Assembly: GCA_902496275.1 (NCBI GenBank)
Contig: CABVAC010000009.1
Coordinates: 1-59,023 of the forward strand
Reading direction: 5' to 3'
Source: an uncultured Collinsella sp.
GTDB lineage: Bacteria > Actinomycetota > Coriobacteriia > Coriobacteriales > Coriobacteriaceae
DNA: 59,023 nucleotides
Positions 48,252-57,546 of this stretch are shown here, piece after piece (within the stretch, counting starts at the first letter, position 1; every line of letters begins with the position of its first letter). The position numbers and the translations under genes were made by a program. The notes beneath the pieces were generated by a model that was given only the letters and a program-made list of their open reading frames with translations, did not search any database and had not been told where the DNA came from.

Positions 48252-49158
48252 CGTAGGCTACTCCTTCAAAGAGGCAATCAGCCACTTCTTCCGTAACTGG
48301 ACTACCTCGCTCGGCGCCGTCATCACGATCTTCCTTTCGCTGTTTATCATCGGCCTGTTTATCATGGGCTCTGCGATGCTGAACTCCGTGATCGGCACCG
48401 TCGAGGATCAGGTTGTCATCAACGCGTTCATTAGTGATGACGCCGATCAGGCTGATGTTCAGGCTTTTGAGGCCGAGCTTAAGACGTGGAATAACGTCAA
48501 GTCCGTGACCTATAAGGACAAGGACGACGCGCTGGCCGAGTATACGAGCAAGATGTCGGGCAACGCCGACGCCACCATGAGCGCGCTCGATGGCCAGAAC
48601 CCGCTGCCGGCTTCCTTCGCTATTGAGATGGACGATCCGTCCAAGGTCGAGAGCACGGCAGAGAAGCTCAAGAAGGATGCCGATTTCCAGAAGATCGCGG
48701 ATGACGGCGACGTCAACGCGAGCGTGCTGTACGGCCAGGAGGAAGTGAGCCGCCTGTTCCAGGTGACCAACTACATCCGCATCGCCGCCGTGGTGCTCGT
48801 TGGCCTGCTGACTTTTATCGCGTTCATCTTTATCAACAACACGATTCGCCTGTCCATCACGGCGCGTCGTCGTGAGATTGCGATTATGCGTCTGGTCGGC
48901 GCCAGCAACGGCTTCATTCGTGGCCCGTTTATCACCGAGGGCGTGCTGCAGGCCATTTTGGGCTCGCTGCTTTCCATCGGCGTTCTGGAGCTGCTGCGCA
49001 ATTTGATGATTCCGCGTCTGCAGGAGAGCATCGGCTGGATGTCGTTTGCCCTGCCGATGCAGTACTACCTGGTGACCTATGCTGCGCTGATTCTGGTCGG
49101 CGTGATTATCGGTCTCTTTGGTTCTGCCATCGCCATGCGCCGCTACCTGCGCGTGTAA
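48238..49158 (+). CDS. ftsX: Cell-division protein FtsX
   Basis: A 306-residue membrane protein. TM1 lies around VITIFLSLFIIGLFIMGSAM, followed by an extracellular domain of about 110 residues, then three helices (VLVGLLTFIAFIFINNTI, a second after FITEGVLQAILGS, and YYLVTYAALILVGVIIGLFG). RREIAIMRLVGASNGFIRGP is the FtsX signature. The ATG at 48238 follows GGGGAGG inside the end of ftsE. Confidence 0.93.
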   Translation: MAPTNVGYSFKEAISHFFRNWTTSLGAVITIFLSLFIIGLFIMGSAMLNSVIGTVEDQVVINAFISDDADQADVQAFEAELKTWNNVKSVTYKDKDDALAEYTSKMSGNADATMSALDGQNPLPASFAIEMDDPSKVESTAEKLKKDADFQKIADDGDVNASVLYGQEEVSRLFQVTNYIRIAAVVLVGLLTFIAFIFINNTIRLSITARRREIAIMRLVGASNGFIRGPFITEGVLQAILGSLLSIGVLELLRNLMIPRLQESIGWMSFALPMQYYLVTYAALILVGVIIGLFGSAIAMRRYLRV

Positions 49159-49183
49159 GCATGCCTGGAATTCACCCCTTCCA

Positions 49184-49216
49184 ACGGGTCGTCTCTTATG
49201 GGGCGGCCCGTTTTTT
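49184..49216 (+). terminator. Terminator after ftsX
   Basis: ACGGGTCG and CGGCCCGT pair with one mismatch and are followed by TTTTTT, 26 bases after the ftsX stop. Confidence 0.8.
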
Positions 49217-49293
49217 GATCCCTAGGGGACGGCAGGAAAGCGAATCATTTGGGTAGACTCTTTGGAGTTCGCAATCGATAGTTAGGAGGCGCC

Positions 49294-51429
49294 ATGGGGC
49301 GCAATAACAAGCATAAGCGTGGAGCTCGCAATAAGCGCGGGCCGGTGCGCAGCGAACGCCGTCCGAGCCTGACCGGGCGCGTGCAGCTCCATGAGCATAG
49401 CGCCTACGTTGTAACCGAAAACGGCGACTACAAGGTCATGGGTCGCGGCAAGCGTGAGATCATAGACGGCGATACCGTTGCCGTGAGCATTAAGAACAGC
49501 CCGCACGGTGAGCGGCGCGCCGTGATCGAAGGCGTGGTTGAGCGCGCAGCCATAAGCGTGGTGGGTACGTACCAGACCGCCGGTCCGCTCGGTGTGATTG
49601 AGCCGCTCGATTCGCGCCTGAAGGCCGACTTCTTCATTCTGCCCGAGGATACCTCGGCGGATCGTCTGGGTGTCCACCCGGGTGATGCTGTTGTCGCGCG
49701 CATTTTGACCTACCCGACGCGCCTGGAATCGGGCACCGTGACGATCGAGCGCCGCGTTGGCGGAGATGATGCGCCCGATTTGGGCGTTCAATATGTGATG
49801 GCGCGCTACGGCTATACCGATAGCTATCCCGAGGCCGCGCTGGACGAGGCCGAGGGGCTTTCGCTCGATGTGTCCGCGGCGCTTAAGGACCCGCTCCGCC
49901 GCGATCTGCGCGACCGCTTTGTCATCACGATCGACCCGGTCGACGCGCGCGACTTTGACGATGCCATTTCGCTGGAGCGTACGCCCGAGGGTGGCTACAA
50001 GCTGGGTGTGCATATCGCCGACGTTTCACACTATGTGGCTTGGGACGGACATATCGATCTTGAGGCTCGCCATCGCACGACATCGGTGTATCTGGCCGAT
50101 CGCGTGCTTCCCATGCTGCCCGAACGCCTGTCCAATGACCTGTGCTCGCTTCGCCCTGACGAGGACCGTCTTGCGTTTACCGTCGATATCGAGCTCGATG
50201 CGCAGGGTCGCGTGCGGCATTACGATCCGTACCCCAGCGTGATTCGCTCGCGTGCGCGTATGGACTATGACGGCGCCGAGGCGCTGCTGGTGCGTGCCGG
50301 CGCGGTTGAGTATTCGGTGCTGGAGGGTGCAGCCGAGGATGTTGCGGCTGCCGAGACCTCGCGCGAGGAAGCGCTTGAGCGCGGTCTTGCGTGCGAGAAG
50401 GCCGCCCGCGGCTACAACATTGACCTCGGCGATTTCCTTGTCGCCGCCAATGAACTCGCCGAACTTCGCCGTCGTATTCGTCGCGCCCGCGGCTCAGTCG
50501 ATTTTGACACGGCCGAGATTCGCGCTCTATTGGATGAGGACGGAGTACCCGTGCAGATTGTGGCGCGTGAGCGTTCGTGTGCCACGTCGCTTATCGAGGA
50601 AGCCATGCTGCTCGCCAACGAGTGCGTTGCAGAGTGGCTGGCAGACCGTGATATCGAGGCCTGCTATCGCGTGCATGAAGATCCGAGCCCCGATAGCCTG
50701 CACGGTGCCGCCGTTGCGCTGGCGCAGCTAGGCATCATCGACGATCGCCGTGCTGCCGGTATTGCCCTGGGGAGCCCCGATGAGCTGCAGGCTGCAGTTG
50801 ATGCTGCCGCCGGTACGGCCAACGCACCGCTCGTCAACACGCTGCTTCTGCGCAGCATGCAGCGCGCGCTGTACAAGCCGCGCAACGAGGGCCACTTTGC
50901 GCTCGCCGCGCCGTGCTACTGTCACTTTACGAGTCCCATCCGTCGCTACCCCGATCTGGTGGTGCACCGCGTGCTCAAACTGCAGTTGGCCTATGAGCAG
51001 CTCGGCGGCAAGGACGCCTTGGTCCGTACGCCGCGGCTGATCGGTAAGGGGCGCGAGTCGCTGCCGCGCATTCTGCCGCAGATCTGCCGCGCATGTAGCG
51101 ATGCCGAGCGCGCGGCAGATGCCGCCAGCCATGCGACGCAAAAGATCAAGATTGCCCAGTACTATGAGGACCGTCTGGGTGAGCGCTATGCCGGAACCGT
51201 CTCGTGGGTTAGCAGCATGGGCCTCTTTGTGCGCTTGGACCTAACACAGGTCGAGGGCCTGGTTTCAATTAAGAGCCTGGGCAACGAGTGGTTCGAGTTC
51301 GACGAGGACGCGCTAACGCTCACAGGTGCCGACACGGGCACCCGTTACGAGCTGGGGCAGCGCGTGATTATCGAGGTCTCGCGCGTCAATACCACGCGTG
51401 GGCACTTGGACTTTAAGCTTATCCATTAG
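49294..51429 (+). CDS. rnr: Ribonuclease R
   Basis: A 711-residue 3'-5' exoribonuclease. A basic N-terminal tail (NNKHKRGARNKRG) precedes cold-shock domains, then the RNB catalytic domain with ITIDPVDARDFDDAISLER (metal-binding aspartates, about residue 208), HYVAWDGHIDLEARHRTTSV and YCHFTSPIRRYPDLVVHR. A C-terminal S1 domain follows (YAGTVSWVSSMGLFVRLD). It degrades structured RNA and aids tmRNA quality control; smpB and ssrA are not in view. GGAGG precedes the ATG. Confidence 0.94.
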   Translation: MGRNNKHKRGARNKRGPVRSERRPSLTGRVQLHEHSAYVVTENGDYKVMGRGKREIIDGDTVAVSIKNSPHGERRAVIEGVVERAAISVVGTYQTAGPLGVIEPLDSRLKADFFILPEDTSADRLGVHPGDAVVARILTYPTRLESGTVTIERRVGGDDAPDLGVQYVMARYGYTDSYPEAALDEAEGLSLDVSAALKDPLRRDLRDRFVITIDPVDARDFDDAISLERTPEGGYKLGVHIADVSHYVAWDGHIDLEARHRTTSVYLADRVLPMLPERLSNDLCSLRPDEDRLAFTVDIELDAQGRVRHYDPYPSVIRSRARMDYDGAEALLVRAGAVEYSVLEGAAEDVAAAETSREEALERGLACEKAARGYNIDLGDFLVAANELAELRRRIRRARGSVDFDTAEIRALLDEDGVPVQIVARERSCATSLIEEAMLLANECVAEWLADRDIEACYRVHEDPSPDSLHGAAVALAQLGIIDDRRAAGIALGSPDELQAAVDAAAGTANAPLVNTLLLRSMQRALYKPRNEGHFALAAPCYCHFTSPIRRYPDLVVHRVLKLQLAYEQLGGKDALVRTPRLIGKGRESLPRILPQICRACSDAERAADAASHATQKIKIAQYYEDRLGERYAGTVSWVSSMGLFVRLDLTQVEGLVSIKSLGNEWFEFDEDALTLTGADTGTRYELGQRVIIEVSRVNTTRGHLDFKLIH

Positions 51430-51455
51430 CTAAATCCCGACTCGTGGCGAGAGAG

Positions 51456-51485
51456 CGGAGGGCGGCCTTTCGGGACCGCCCTTCG
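51456..51485 (+). terminator. Hairpin after rnr
   Basis: CGGAGGGCGG and CCGCCCTTCG form a 10-bp stem with one G-T pair, 27 bases after the rnr stop. The T-run is weak. Confidence 0.6.
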
Positions 51486-51547
51486 CATTTGAATCGTGGC
51501 TACCTTGCCGTCTGCTCGGCCGTCCGCTTACCTGCTATTTGAGAGGT

Positions 51548-51585
51548 AAAACCTACCAAAATAAACCTGTCCCTTTTTGGCAGGT
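51548..51585. repeat. GGGAC-core palindrome (AAAACCTACC type), copy 2
   Basis: This is the same unit as at 39361 with two base changes (AAAACCTACC and CCTGTCCC). Here the arms extend to GTAAAACCT/AGGTTTAC. It ends 21 bases before the serine recombinase start. Confidence 0.6.
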
Positions 51586-51606
51586 TTACAAGAAAGCGGG
51601 GATGAG

Positions 51607-52212
51607 ATGGCGACGGTGTACGGTTATGCGCGGGTGAGTTCGCGCGATCAGAACCTTAATCGGCAGCTGGATGCGCTGGGCGCCTATGGCGTGGGCTCGG
51701 CGAATATTTATGCCGACCATGCGAGCGGCAAGGACTTCGATCGACCGCGTTATCGCGAGCTGCTGCACGTCCTGGGAGACGGGGACGTACTGGTGGTGCT
51801 TTCTATCGACCGACTTGGCCGTAATTACTCCGAGATTCTTGAGGAATGGCGACGCATTACCAAGGAGCTCGGGGTTGCCATTGTGGTGTTGGACATGCCA
51901 TTGCTTGACACGCGCGCTAGGGCCAGCGGCGCGCCGGATGTGACCAACGTCCTGATTGCCGATATTGTGCTGCAACTGCTGAGCTACGTGGCGCAGGTAG
52001 AGCGCGAGAATATCCATCGGCGCCAAGCGGAGGGAATTGCAGCGGCGCGGGCGCGAGGGGTCCGTTTCGGTCGACCTCGCAAGCCGTGCCCTCCTCAGTT
52101 TGAGCTGGTGCGCGATAGCTATGAGGCGGGCGATATTACCCGCAGCCAGGCGGCAAAGTGCCTGGGCGTGTGCGTGGGGACGTTCGATCGCTGGATGCGC
52201 GAGGCGGGGTAG
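51607..52212 (+). CDS. Serine recombinase (resolvase/invertase family)
   Basis: A 201-residue site-specific recombinase. YGYARVSSRDQNLNRQLDAL carries the catalytic serine, DRPRYRELLHVL and VVLSIDRLGRNYSEI the arginine network, QVERENIHRRQAEGIAAARA the long helix, and GRPRKPCPP followed by a C-terminal helix-turn-helix (SQAAKCLGVCVGTFDRWMRE). The size equals Hin/Gin/Tn3-type resolvases. No transposase, terminal repeats or invertible segment are seen next to it, so it looks solitary. The ATG at 51607 is preceded by GCGGGGATGAG. Confidence 0.9.
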   Translation: MATVYGYARVSSRDQNLNRQLDALGAYGVGSANIYADHASGKDFDRPRYRELLHVLGDGDVLVVLSIDRLGRNYSEILEEWRRITKELGVAIVVLDMPLLDTRARASGAPDVTNVLIADIVLQLLSYVAQVERENIHRRQAEGIAAARARGVRFGRPRKPCPPQFELVRDSYEAGDITRSQAAKCLGVCVGTFDRWMREAG

Positions 52213-52316
52213 GGGTTTGCGTCGCTTTGTCGCTTCCTGTTGCGATTCAAATTTTGATACGGTGACGATGCCATTTGGGGCTACACTCGCTGATATTCAA
52301 AAAAGGAGGTTGGCCC

Positions 52317-52898
52317 TTGGCGCGCGTAAAACAAATAATCGGATGGACCGCGATCGTTCTGTTCGCTGCAACGCTGGCGGGCATCTGGGTGCTGACGGAG
52401 CAAAATGCGGTGGAGACGTCGTTGCTGAGCGAGTCCACCGCGCGTGTGGTGGAGGGCCAGGCTACGGGCGTTCAGGCTGTCGATGCCACGGGTGAAGCTC
52501 AGGCGGAGAACGGAATGACCGGGGGCACCGATTCGGCTGCCTCGAATGTCCGGTCTGGCCGACTTGCTTCCATTCGCATGTGGGTGGGCACGAACGTCCG
52601 TCGCGTTGCCCATACCGTAGAGTTTTTCTTCGTCGGATTGTTCGCCTCCGTGGTCGTGGTTTGCCTTTCCAGGCGTCCGTGGAGCGTATGCTCTCGTTGC
52701 GTGCCCGTATTGCTCTTTTGCGCCGCCTGCTCCGTTGGCGATCAGGTACATAAGATCTTTGTTCCCGGCAGGCATTTCGACGTTATCGATTTAGGATTCG
52801 ATGCTGCGGGCTATGTCACCGCCATGCTGTTGGTATTGCTGGCAGCGGCGTTGGTGCGCCATGCGACTCGGCCGATCGGCGCCCATGCGAGGCGCTAG
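52317..52898 (+). CDS. VanZ-like membrane protein
   Basis: A 193-residue protein. One membrane helix (QIIGWTAIVLFAATLAGIWV) is followed by a 60-residue polar loop, then three helices. The VanZ signature is visible as HTVEFFFVGLFA and DQVHKIFVPGRHFDVIDLGF. VanZ relatives alter teichoplanin sensitivity in some hosts, but most are of unknown role. The TTG at 52317 is chosen because AAAAGGAGG lies eight bases upstream. Confidence 0.85.
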   Translation: MARVKQIIGWTAIVLFAATLAGIWVLTEQNAVETSLLSESTARVVEGQATGVQAVDATGEAQAENGMTGGTDSAASNVRSGRLASIRMWVGTNVRRVAHTVEFFFVGLFASVVVVCLSRRPWSVCSRCVPVLLFCAACSVGDQVHKIFVPGRHFDVIDLGFDAAGYVTAMLLVLLAAALVRHATRPIGAHARR

Positions 52899-52979
52899 CC
52901 GGTAACAAACCCGTTTCTGATAATGCGACCTTGTTGAATTATTTTGTGTCGCGCGTATTTCCGAGCGGTCGGATTTGAG

Positions 52980-53006
52980 GGGCGAGCGGTAGAACGCTCG
53001 CCCTTT
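52980..53006 (+). terminator. Terminator after the VanZ-like gene
   Basis: GGGCGAGCG and CGCTCGCCC form a perfect 9-bp stem with a GTAGAA loop followed by TTTG. Confidence 0.65.
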
Positions 53007-53055
53007 GTGCGCCACGATGCGGCACAATGTACCGCAAAAGCTGTTTGTATCCGGT

Positions 53056-53079
53056 ACGAATCGTTCGTTGGTCTTTAAT
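53056..53079 (+). promoter_or_regulatory. Operator-like repeat and -10 before the RpiR gene
   Basis: ACGAATCGTTCGT (53056-53068) is an inverted repeat with a three-base centre. TTTAAT (53074-53079) is a likely -10, so the repeat would lie between the -35 and -10 regions, where a repressor such as the RpiR-type protein could act. Confidence 0.4.
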
Positions 53080-53102
53080 TCTTCTCAACGGAGGTGTTTG
53101 AG

Positions 53103-53954
53103 ATGGCAAACGGATTGCTTTTGCGGCTTCGCGAGCGTGAGCTCAGCGCGTGCCCGGCGGAACGCAATGTCATCGCATATGTAAGCGCTCATCCGCACGA
53201 GGTGGTCGGGCTGTCCGTCCGCGGTCTTGCCGATGTCACGTTCTCCTCGCCCTCGAGCATTTTGCGCTTTTGCAAGCGTTTGGGTTTTGCGGGCTACAAG
53301 GAGTTCCAGCGCGAACTGATTGCCGAGCTGGCGCTCTTAGGTGACAAGAAAGACGTAGCCCTCGAGGACATCTCCATGGATGACAGCGTCGAACGTATCG
53401 TGGGGAAGGTGATGAAAAGCAACGTGCGCACGATCGAGGCGACGGCGCGAACGCTCGATTACACCGTCTTGGAGCGATGCGCGGCCCGTCTTAAGCGGGC
53501 ACGCGCGGTCAATCTGTTCGGTATTGGTGCCTCTCGTTTGGTCGCGCACGACCTGGCGCAAAAGCTCATGCGTGTCGACAAAGAGTGCCATCTGTACGAC
53601 GACTGGCATGATCAGCTCTTATGTGCCAAGAACATGCATGAGGGCGATATGGCAATCGCCTTTAGCTACTCGGGCTTGACGCAAGAGGTGCTGGACTGCA
53701 CCGTCGAGGCTCAACGTCACAACTGTCCCGTTGTGGCCGTTACCAAAGTAGATGGATCATCCAAGCTTGCCACCATGGCCGATGCCGTGCTCGGCGTCGC
53801 TGCGAGTGAACCCTTGGTCCGCAGCGGTGCCATGGCTTCGCGTATGGCCCAGCTTATGGTTGTCGATGCCCTGTACGCTGCTTACGTTGCCAGCGACTAC
53901 GAACGGGCGACGCATGTCATAAAGCAAAACTACATCGAGAAACAGGAAAGATGA
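53103..53954 (+). CDS. murR: RpiR/MurR-family transcriptional regulator
   Basis: A 283-residue protein. The N-terminal RpiR helix-turn-helix shows SVRGLADVTFSSPSSILRFC and KRLGFAGYKEFQREL. The C-terminal SIS sugar-phosphate domain shows VNLFGIGASRLVAHDL and AIAFSYSGLTQEVLDCTVEA. The MurR branch senses MurNAc-6-phosphate and represses its operon; assignment rests on the neighbours murQ, EIIBC and mupG. The ATG at 53103 follows CGGAGG. Confidence 0.88.
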   Translation: MANGLLLRLRERELSACPAERNVIAYVSAHPHEVVGLSVRGLADVTFSSPSSILRFCKRLGFAGYKEFQRELIAELALLGDKKDVALEDISMDDSVERIVGKVMKSNVRTIEATARTLDYTVLERCAARLKRARAVNLFGIGASRLVAHDLAQKLMRVDKECHLYDDWHDQLLCAKNMHEGDMAIAFSYSGLTQEVLDCTVEAQRHNCPVVAVTKVDGSSKLATMADAVLGVAASEPLVRSGAMASRMAQLMVVDALYAAYVASDYERATHVIKQNYIEKQER

Positions 53955-53964
53955 GGTGAATGAA

Positions 53965-54888
53965 ATGCTCGATTTAACAAAATTCACGACCGAACAGCGT
54001 AATCAAAGGTCAATGGACCTCGATACGATGACATCGCTGCAAATCGTCACGACGATGAACGATGAGGATCTCCGTGCCGTCCAGTCGGTCACGAAAGTGT
54101 TGCAACAGGTTGCCACGGCAATCGACTGGGCTGCCGAGGCGCTTGAGCGCGGCGGTCGCGTCTTTTACATGGGCGCGGGCACTAGTGGTCGTTTGGGCGT
54201 GCTTGACGCTTCGGAGTGCCCGCCTACGTTTGGCGTATCGCCCGATCTGGTCGTCGGGCTCATTGCTGGGGGCGAGACGGCGTTTATCAAGGCTGTCGAA
54301 GGTGCCGAAGACAGCGAGGAGCTTGGCGCGAGCGACCTGCGGGAGCGTGGACTCTCGGACAAGGATCTTGTCGTTGGCCTGGCGGCAAGCGGTCGTACTC
54401 CCTATGTGGTGGGCGGCCTTGTGTACGCCAAGGCAACTGGGTGCAAGACCATTGCAATTGCCTGTAACCAAGGGTCGAAGATCGGGGAGAGCGCAGATCT
54501 TGCCATTGAGCCCGTGCCCGGTCCCGAGGTGCTGACCGGCTCAACGAGACTCAAGGCGGGAACGGTTCAAAAGCTCATTCTCAACATGATTTCGACCGGT
54601 GCCATGGTCAAGATTGGCAAGGTGTACCAAAACCTGATGGTCGATGTGCAGCAGACGAACGAGAAGTTGGTGGTGCGCGGCCAGAACATCGTGATGGAAG
54701 CGACCGACTGCACGCGCGAGCGCGCTGTTCAGGCGCTTGCGGATGCCGGCGGCCACGTAAAAACCGCTATTGTCTCGGTGCTGTTGGACTGCGATGCCGA
54801 GCAGGCTGCGGTAGCTCTTGAACGGGCGCACGGCCATGTCCGTACTGCGGTGAGTGGCCATGAGAAGAGCAATGCCGACGCCCAATAG
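53965..54888 (+). CDS. murQ: N-acetylmuramic acid 6-phosphate etherase
   Basis: A 307-residue SIS-domain enzyme that cleaves the lactyl ether of MurNAc-6P, giving GlcNAc-6P and D-lactate. Signature stretches are TTEQRNQRSMDLDTM, GAGTSGRLGVLDASECPPTF (catalytic glutamate region) and GLAASGRTPYVVGGL. It starts 10 bases after the regulator; GAGGTGA precedes the ATG at 53965, with an alternative GTG at 53956. Confidence 0.95.
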   Translation: MLDLTKFTTEQRNQRSMDLDTMTSLQIVTTMNDEDLRAVQSVTKVLQQVATAIDWAAEALERGGRVFYMGAGTSGRLGVLDASECPPTFGVSPDLVVGLIAGGETAFIKAVEGAEDSEELGASDLRERGLSDKDLVVGLAASGRTPYVVGGLVYAKATGCKTIAIACNQGSKIGESADLAIEPVPGPEVLTGSTRLKAGTVQKLILNMISTGAMVKIGKVYQNLMVDVQQTNEKLVVRGQNIVMEATDCTRERAVQALADAGGHVKTAIVSVLLDCDAEQAAVALERAHGHVRTAVSGHEKSNADAQ

Positions 54889-54945
54889 GTGCGCGGCGTG
54901 AGCTGATATGACATCCAGACGAGATACCCAATACAAGGAGGAGTT

Positions 54946-56376
54946 ATGACGAACAAAGAGCTGGCCCAAAAGCTGCTGGACCTTTTGGGCGGTAAAGACA
55001 ACGTGCTCGCAAACGCGGCGTGCATGACGCGCCTGCGCGTGACCGTCAAAGATACGGTCAACGTCGACACGGAGGGTATTAAGGCACTCGACGGCGTGAT
55101 GGGCCTGGTCGAGGACGACACGATGCAGATCGTGCTGGGTCCGGGCAAGGTGAATAAGGTGCTCGAGGAGTTCTCCAAGCTCACCGGCCTTGCGAAAGGC
55201 GTTGCTGACGAGAGCGTGGTTGACGCTGCGGCCACAAACAAGGCCGCGCAGAAGGCCAAGTACGAGTCTAAGCCGGTTCAGGCCTTCCTCAAGAAGATTT
55301 CCAATGTCTTCGTCGCCCTGCTTCCCGGCATCATTGCGGCTGGCCTCATCAACGGTATCTGCAACGTCATTAACGTCTCGACGGCAGGCGCGCTTGCAGG
55401 CGAGTGGTGGTACCAGGGCATTCGTTCCATGGGCTGGGCCCTGTTTGCCTATCTGCCCATCTTGGTGGGCTATAACGCGGCACGTGAGTTTGGTGGCTCC
55501 GCTGCCCTGGGCGGCATCGCCGGCATGATGTGTATCGCCAACAGTGCCATGCCCCTGCTTGCGCCTGGCGCGGCTGATCCTGCCGCTGCCATTCTGCTGC
55601 CGCTCACCAGTGCGCAGTACAACCCTGCAGCGGGCGGCATGATCGCGGCTCTCATCGCTGGCGCATTTTTTGCCTGGATGGAGCGTCAGATTCGCAAGGT
55701 TATGCCCAACGCACTCGACACGTTCTTGTCCCCGCTGCTGGTGCTCATCATCGGCGCCTTTGCTCTGATGCTCGTCATCCAGCCGGTTGGCGCATGGCTG
55801 ACGACTGCCATCTTTAGCGTTTTGACCTTTATCTTCGAGAAGCTGGGCGTCCTGGGCGGCTATATCCTGTCGGCAGGCTTCTTGCCGCTGGTGTCCGTCG
55901 GCCTGCATCAGGCGCTCACGCCGATCCACGCTATGCTCAACGATCCCGACGGCGCTACCAAGGGTATCAATTACCTGCTTCCCATCCTTATGATGGCTGG
56001 CGGCGGCCAGGTCGGTGCCGGTTTGGCGCTGTACTTTAAGACCAAGAACGCCAAGCTCAAGAAGTACGTCGCAGAGTCCATCCCCGTTGGAATCCTGGGT
56101 GTGGGCGAGCCTCTGATGTATGCTGTTACGCTGCCGCTCGTTCGTCCGTTTGTGACGGCCTGCCTGGGTGCCGGATTTGGCGGCGCGCTCGCGGCGCTGC
56201 TTCACATCGGCACGGTTTCTCAGGGCGTTTCCGGCCTGTTTGGCCTGCTGATCGTTGTTCCTGGCCAGCAGCTCGGCTACGTTGCCGCTATGCTGCTTGC
56301 CTATGCCGCCGGCTTTGTCCTGACGTGGTTCTTTGGCGTCGACGAGCAGAAGATCAACGAGTTCTTTGGCGAGTAG
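54946..56376 (+). CDS. murP: PTS EIIBC component, MurNAc/glucose family
   Basis: A 476-residue transporter. The EIIB domain carries the phosphorylated cysteine in NAACMTRLRVTV (about residue 27). The EIIC domain has about ten helices, including FVALLPGIIAAGLINGICNV and VGILGVGEPLMYAVTLPLVR, the sugar-binding GEP-type motif. No EIIA domain is attached, so it must share an EIIA-Glc, as MurP does. It imports and phosphorylates MurNAc or the MurNAc-GlcNAc disaccharide, as its neighbours suggest. AAGGAGG precedes the ATG. Confidence 0.9.
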   Translation: MTNKELAQKLLDLLGGKDNVLANAACMTRLRVTVKDTVNVDTEGIKALDGVMGLVEDDTMQIVLGPGKVNKVLEEFSKLTGLAKGVADESVVDAAATNKAAQKAKYESKPVQAFLKKISNVFVALLPGIIAAGLINGICNVINVSTAGALAGEWWYQGIRSMGWALFAYLPILVGYNAAREFGGSAALGGIAGMMCIANSAMPLLAPGAADPAAAILLPLTSAQYNPAAGGMIAALIAGAFFAWMERQIRKVMPNALDTFLSPLLVLIIGAFALMLVIQPVGAWLTTAIFSVLTFIFEKLGVLGGYILSAGFLPLVSVGLHQALTPIHAMLNDPDGATKGINYLLPILMMAGGGQVGAGLALYFKTKNAKLKKYVAESIPVGILGVGEPLMYAVTLPLVRPFVTACLGAGFGGALAALLHIGTVSQGVSGLFGLLIVVPGQQLGYVAAMLLAYAAGFVLTWFFGVDEQKINEFFGE

Positions 56377-56443
56377 TTTGATATCGCGAGCCGTGTTGCT
56401 CGGGGCTCGCGGTGCGCGGCAGATTTCTTGATGCTATGGTTGT

Positions 56444-56477
56444 GCCGGCGGGGCTAACTGCTCCGCCGGCCTTTTTT
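56444..56477 (+). terminator. Terminator between murP and mupG
   Basis: GCCGGCGG and CCGCCGGC form a perfect 8-bp stem with an 11-base loop, followed by CTTTTTT. The last Ts abut the AAAGGAG ribosome site of the next gene, so mupG may be expressed only by read-through or from its own promoter. Confidence 0.85.
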
Positions 56478-56493
56478 AAAGGAGCGTTGAAGC

Positions 56494-57546
56494 GTGAAAA
56501 CGGGTATTTCGATTTATCTTTCCAGCCCTCTGCAGGATATTGAGCGGACGATTGAGCGTGGTGCCGCGGCGGGTGCGCGCTATGCGTTCACCTCGCTGCA
56601 TATTCCCGAGGATGGGGGAGCGGCGTATGCCGATAAGGTCCGTCATGTGCTGTCGCTGCTTTCCGCCCGCGGCATTGCGCTCATTGCCGATGTGGGGCCT
56701 CGCACGTGCGATTTGCTCGGGCTTGAGCGCATTGAGGACCTGCGCGATCTGGGGTTGGAATACCTTCGTTTGGACTATGGCTTTAGCGCCCAGCGGGTCG
56801 CGGAGCTGTCCGGTGTATTTCGCATTGTGGTCAATGCATCGACGGTGAGTTCTGATGAAATCGCATCGTGGCGTGAGGCCGGTGCCGATGTGACTCGTTT
56901 TGCCGCCTGCCACAATTTTTACCCCAAGCCTTATACCGGTTTAGCTCTGGAGGACATTGCTCGGGTGAATCTTCGTCTTGCGGCGCTTGGATTCGAAATC
57001 ATGGCTTTTGTGCCGGGTGATGCTAACGTTCGCGGGCCGGTATTCGAGGGACTGCCGACGGTCGAGGCGCAGCGCGGTCGCGCGTCAAAGGTTGCTCTCA
57101 ATATGCTTGAGCTTGCACATGGCGCCGATTGCGACATTGTGTTGGTCGGCGACCCCGATCTATCCGATGCGGGCTGGGCGCAGTTTGCTCAAGTTTCCGC
57201 CGGATACGTGGATTTGCAATGCGAGCTTGAGCCCGGTTATGCCTATGTGCGCGGGCAGATTCATCACGACCGGCCCGACTCGAGCGTCCTCATTTTTAGG
57301 TCTCAGGAGTCACGTACGAAGCTTAAGCCGGATTCCGTGCCGACGGATGTCGGAGCCGGCCTGCCGCGAAAGGCGGGGTCGATCGCTGTGAGCAATAGCG
57401 GATATGGGCGCTACGAAGGCGAACTTGAGATTGCGCGGGTCGATCTTCCCGGTGACGAGCGCATGAACGTTGCGGGCCATATCACGCCCGAGGCAATGGA
57501 GCTGCTGCCGTTCATTAAACGCGGATTCGGGGTACGGTTCGTTTAG
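56494..57546 (+). CDS. mupG: DUF871/MupG-type 6-phospho-N-acetylmuramidase
   Basis: A 350-residue protein starting MKTGISIYLSSPLQDIERTI, with a TIM-barrel N-domain (ALIADVGPRTCDLLGL, YLRLDYGFSAQRVAEL, HNFYPKPYTGL) and a C-terminal cyclophilin-like domain. MupG hydrolyses MurNAc-6P-GlcNAc taken up by the PTS, giving GlcNAc and MurNAc-6P for MurQ. Staphylococcus aureus keeps the same four genes together. The start is GTG at 56494 with AAAGGAG upstream. Confidence 0.9.
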   Translation: MKTGISIYLSSPLQDIERTIERGAAAGARYAFTSLHIPEDGGAAYADKVRHVLSLLSARGIALIADVGPRTCDLLGLERIEDLRDLGLEYLRLDYGFSAQRVAELSGVFRIVVNASTVSSDEIASWREAGADVTRFAACHNFYPKPYTGLALEDIARVNLRLAALGFEIMAFVPGDANVRGPVFEGLPTVEAQRGRASKVALNMLELAHGADCDIVLVGDPDLSDAGWAQFAQVSAGYVDLQCELEPGYAYVRGQIHHDRPDSSVLIFRSQESRTKLKPDSVPTDVGAGLPRKAGSIAVSNSGYGRYEGELEIARVDLPGDERMNVAGHITPEAMELLPFIKRGFGVRFV

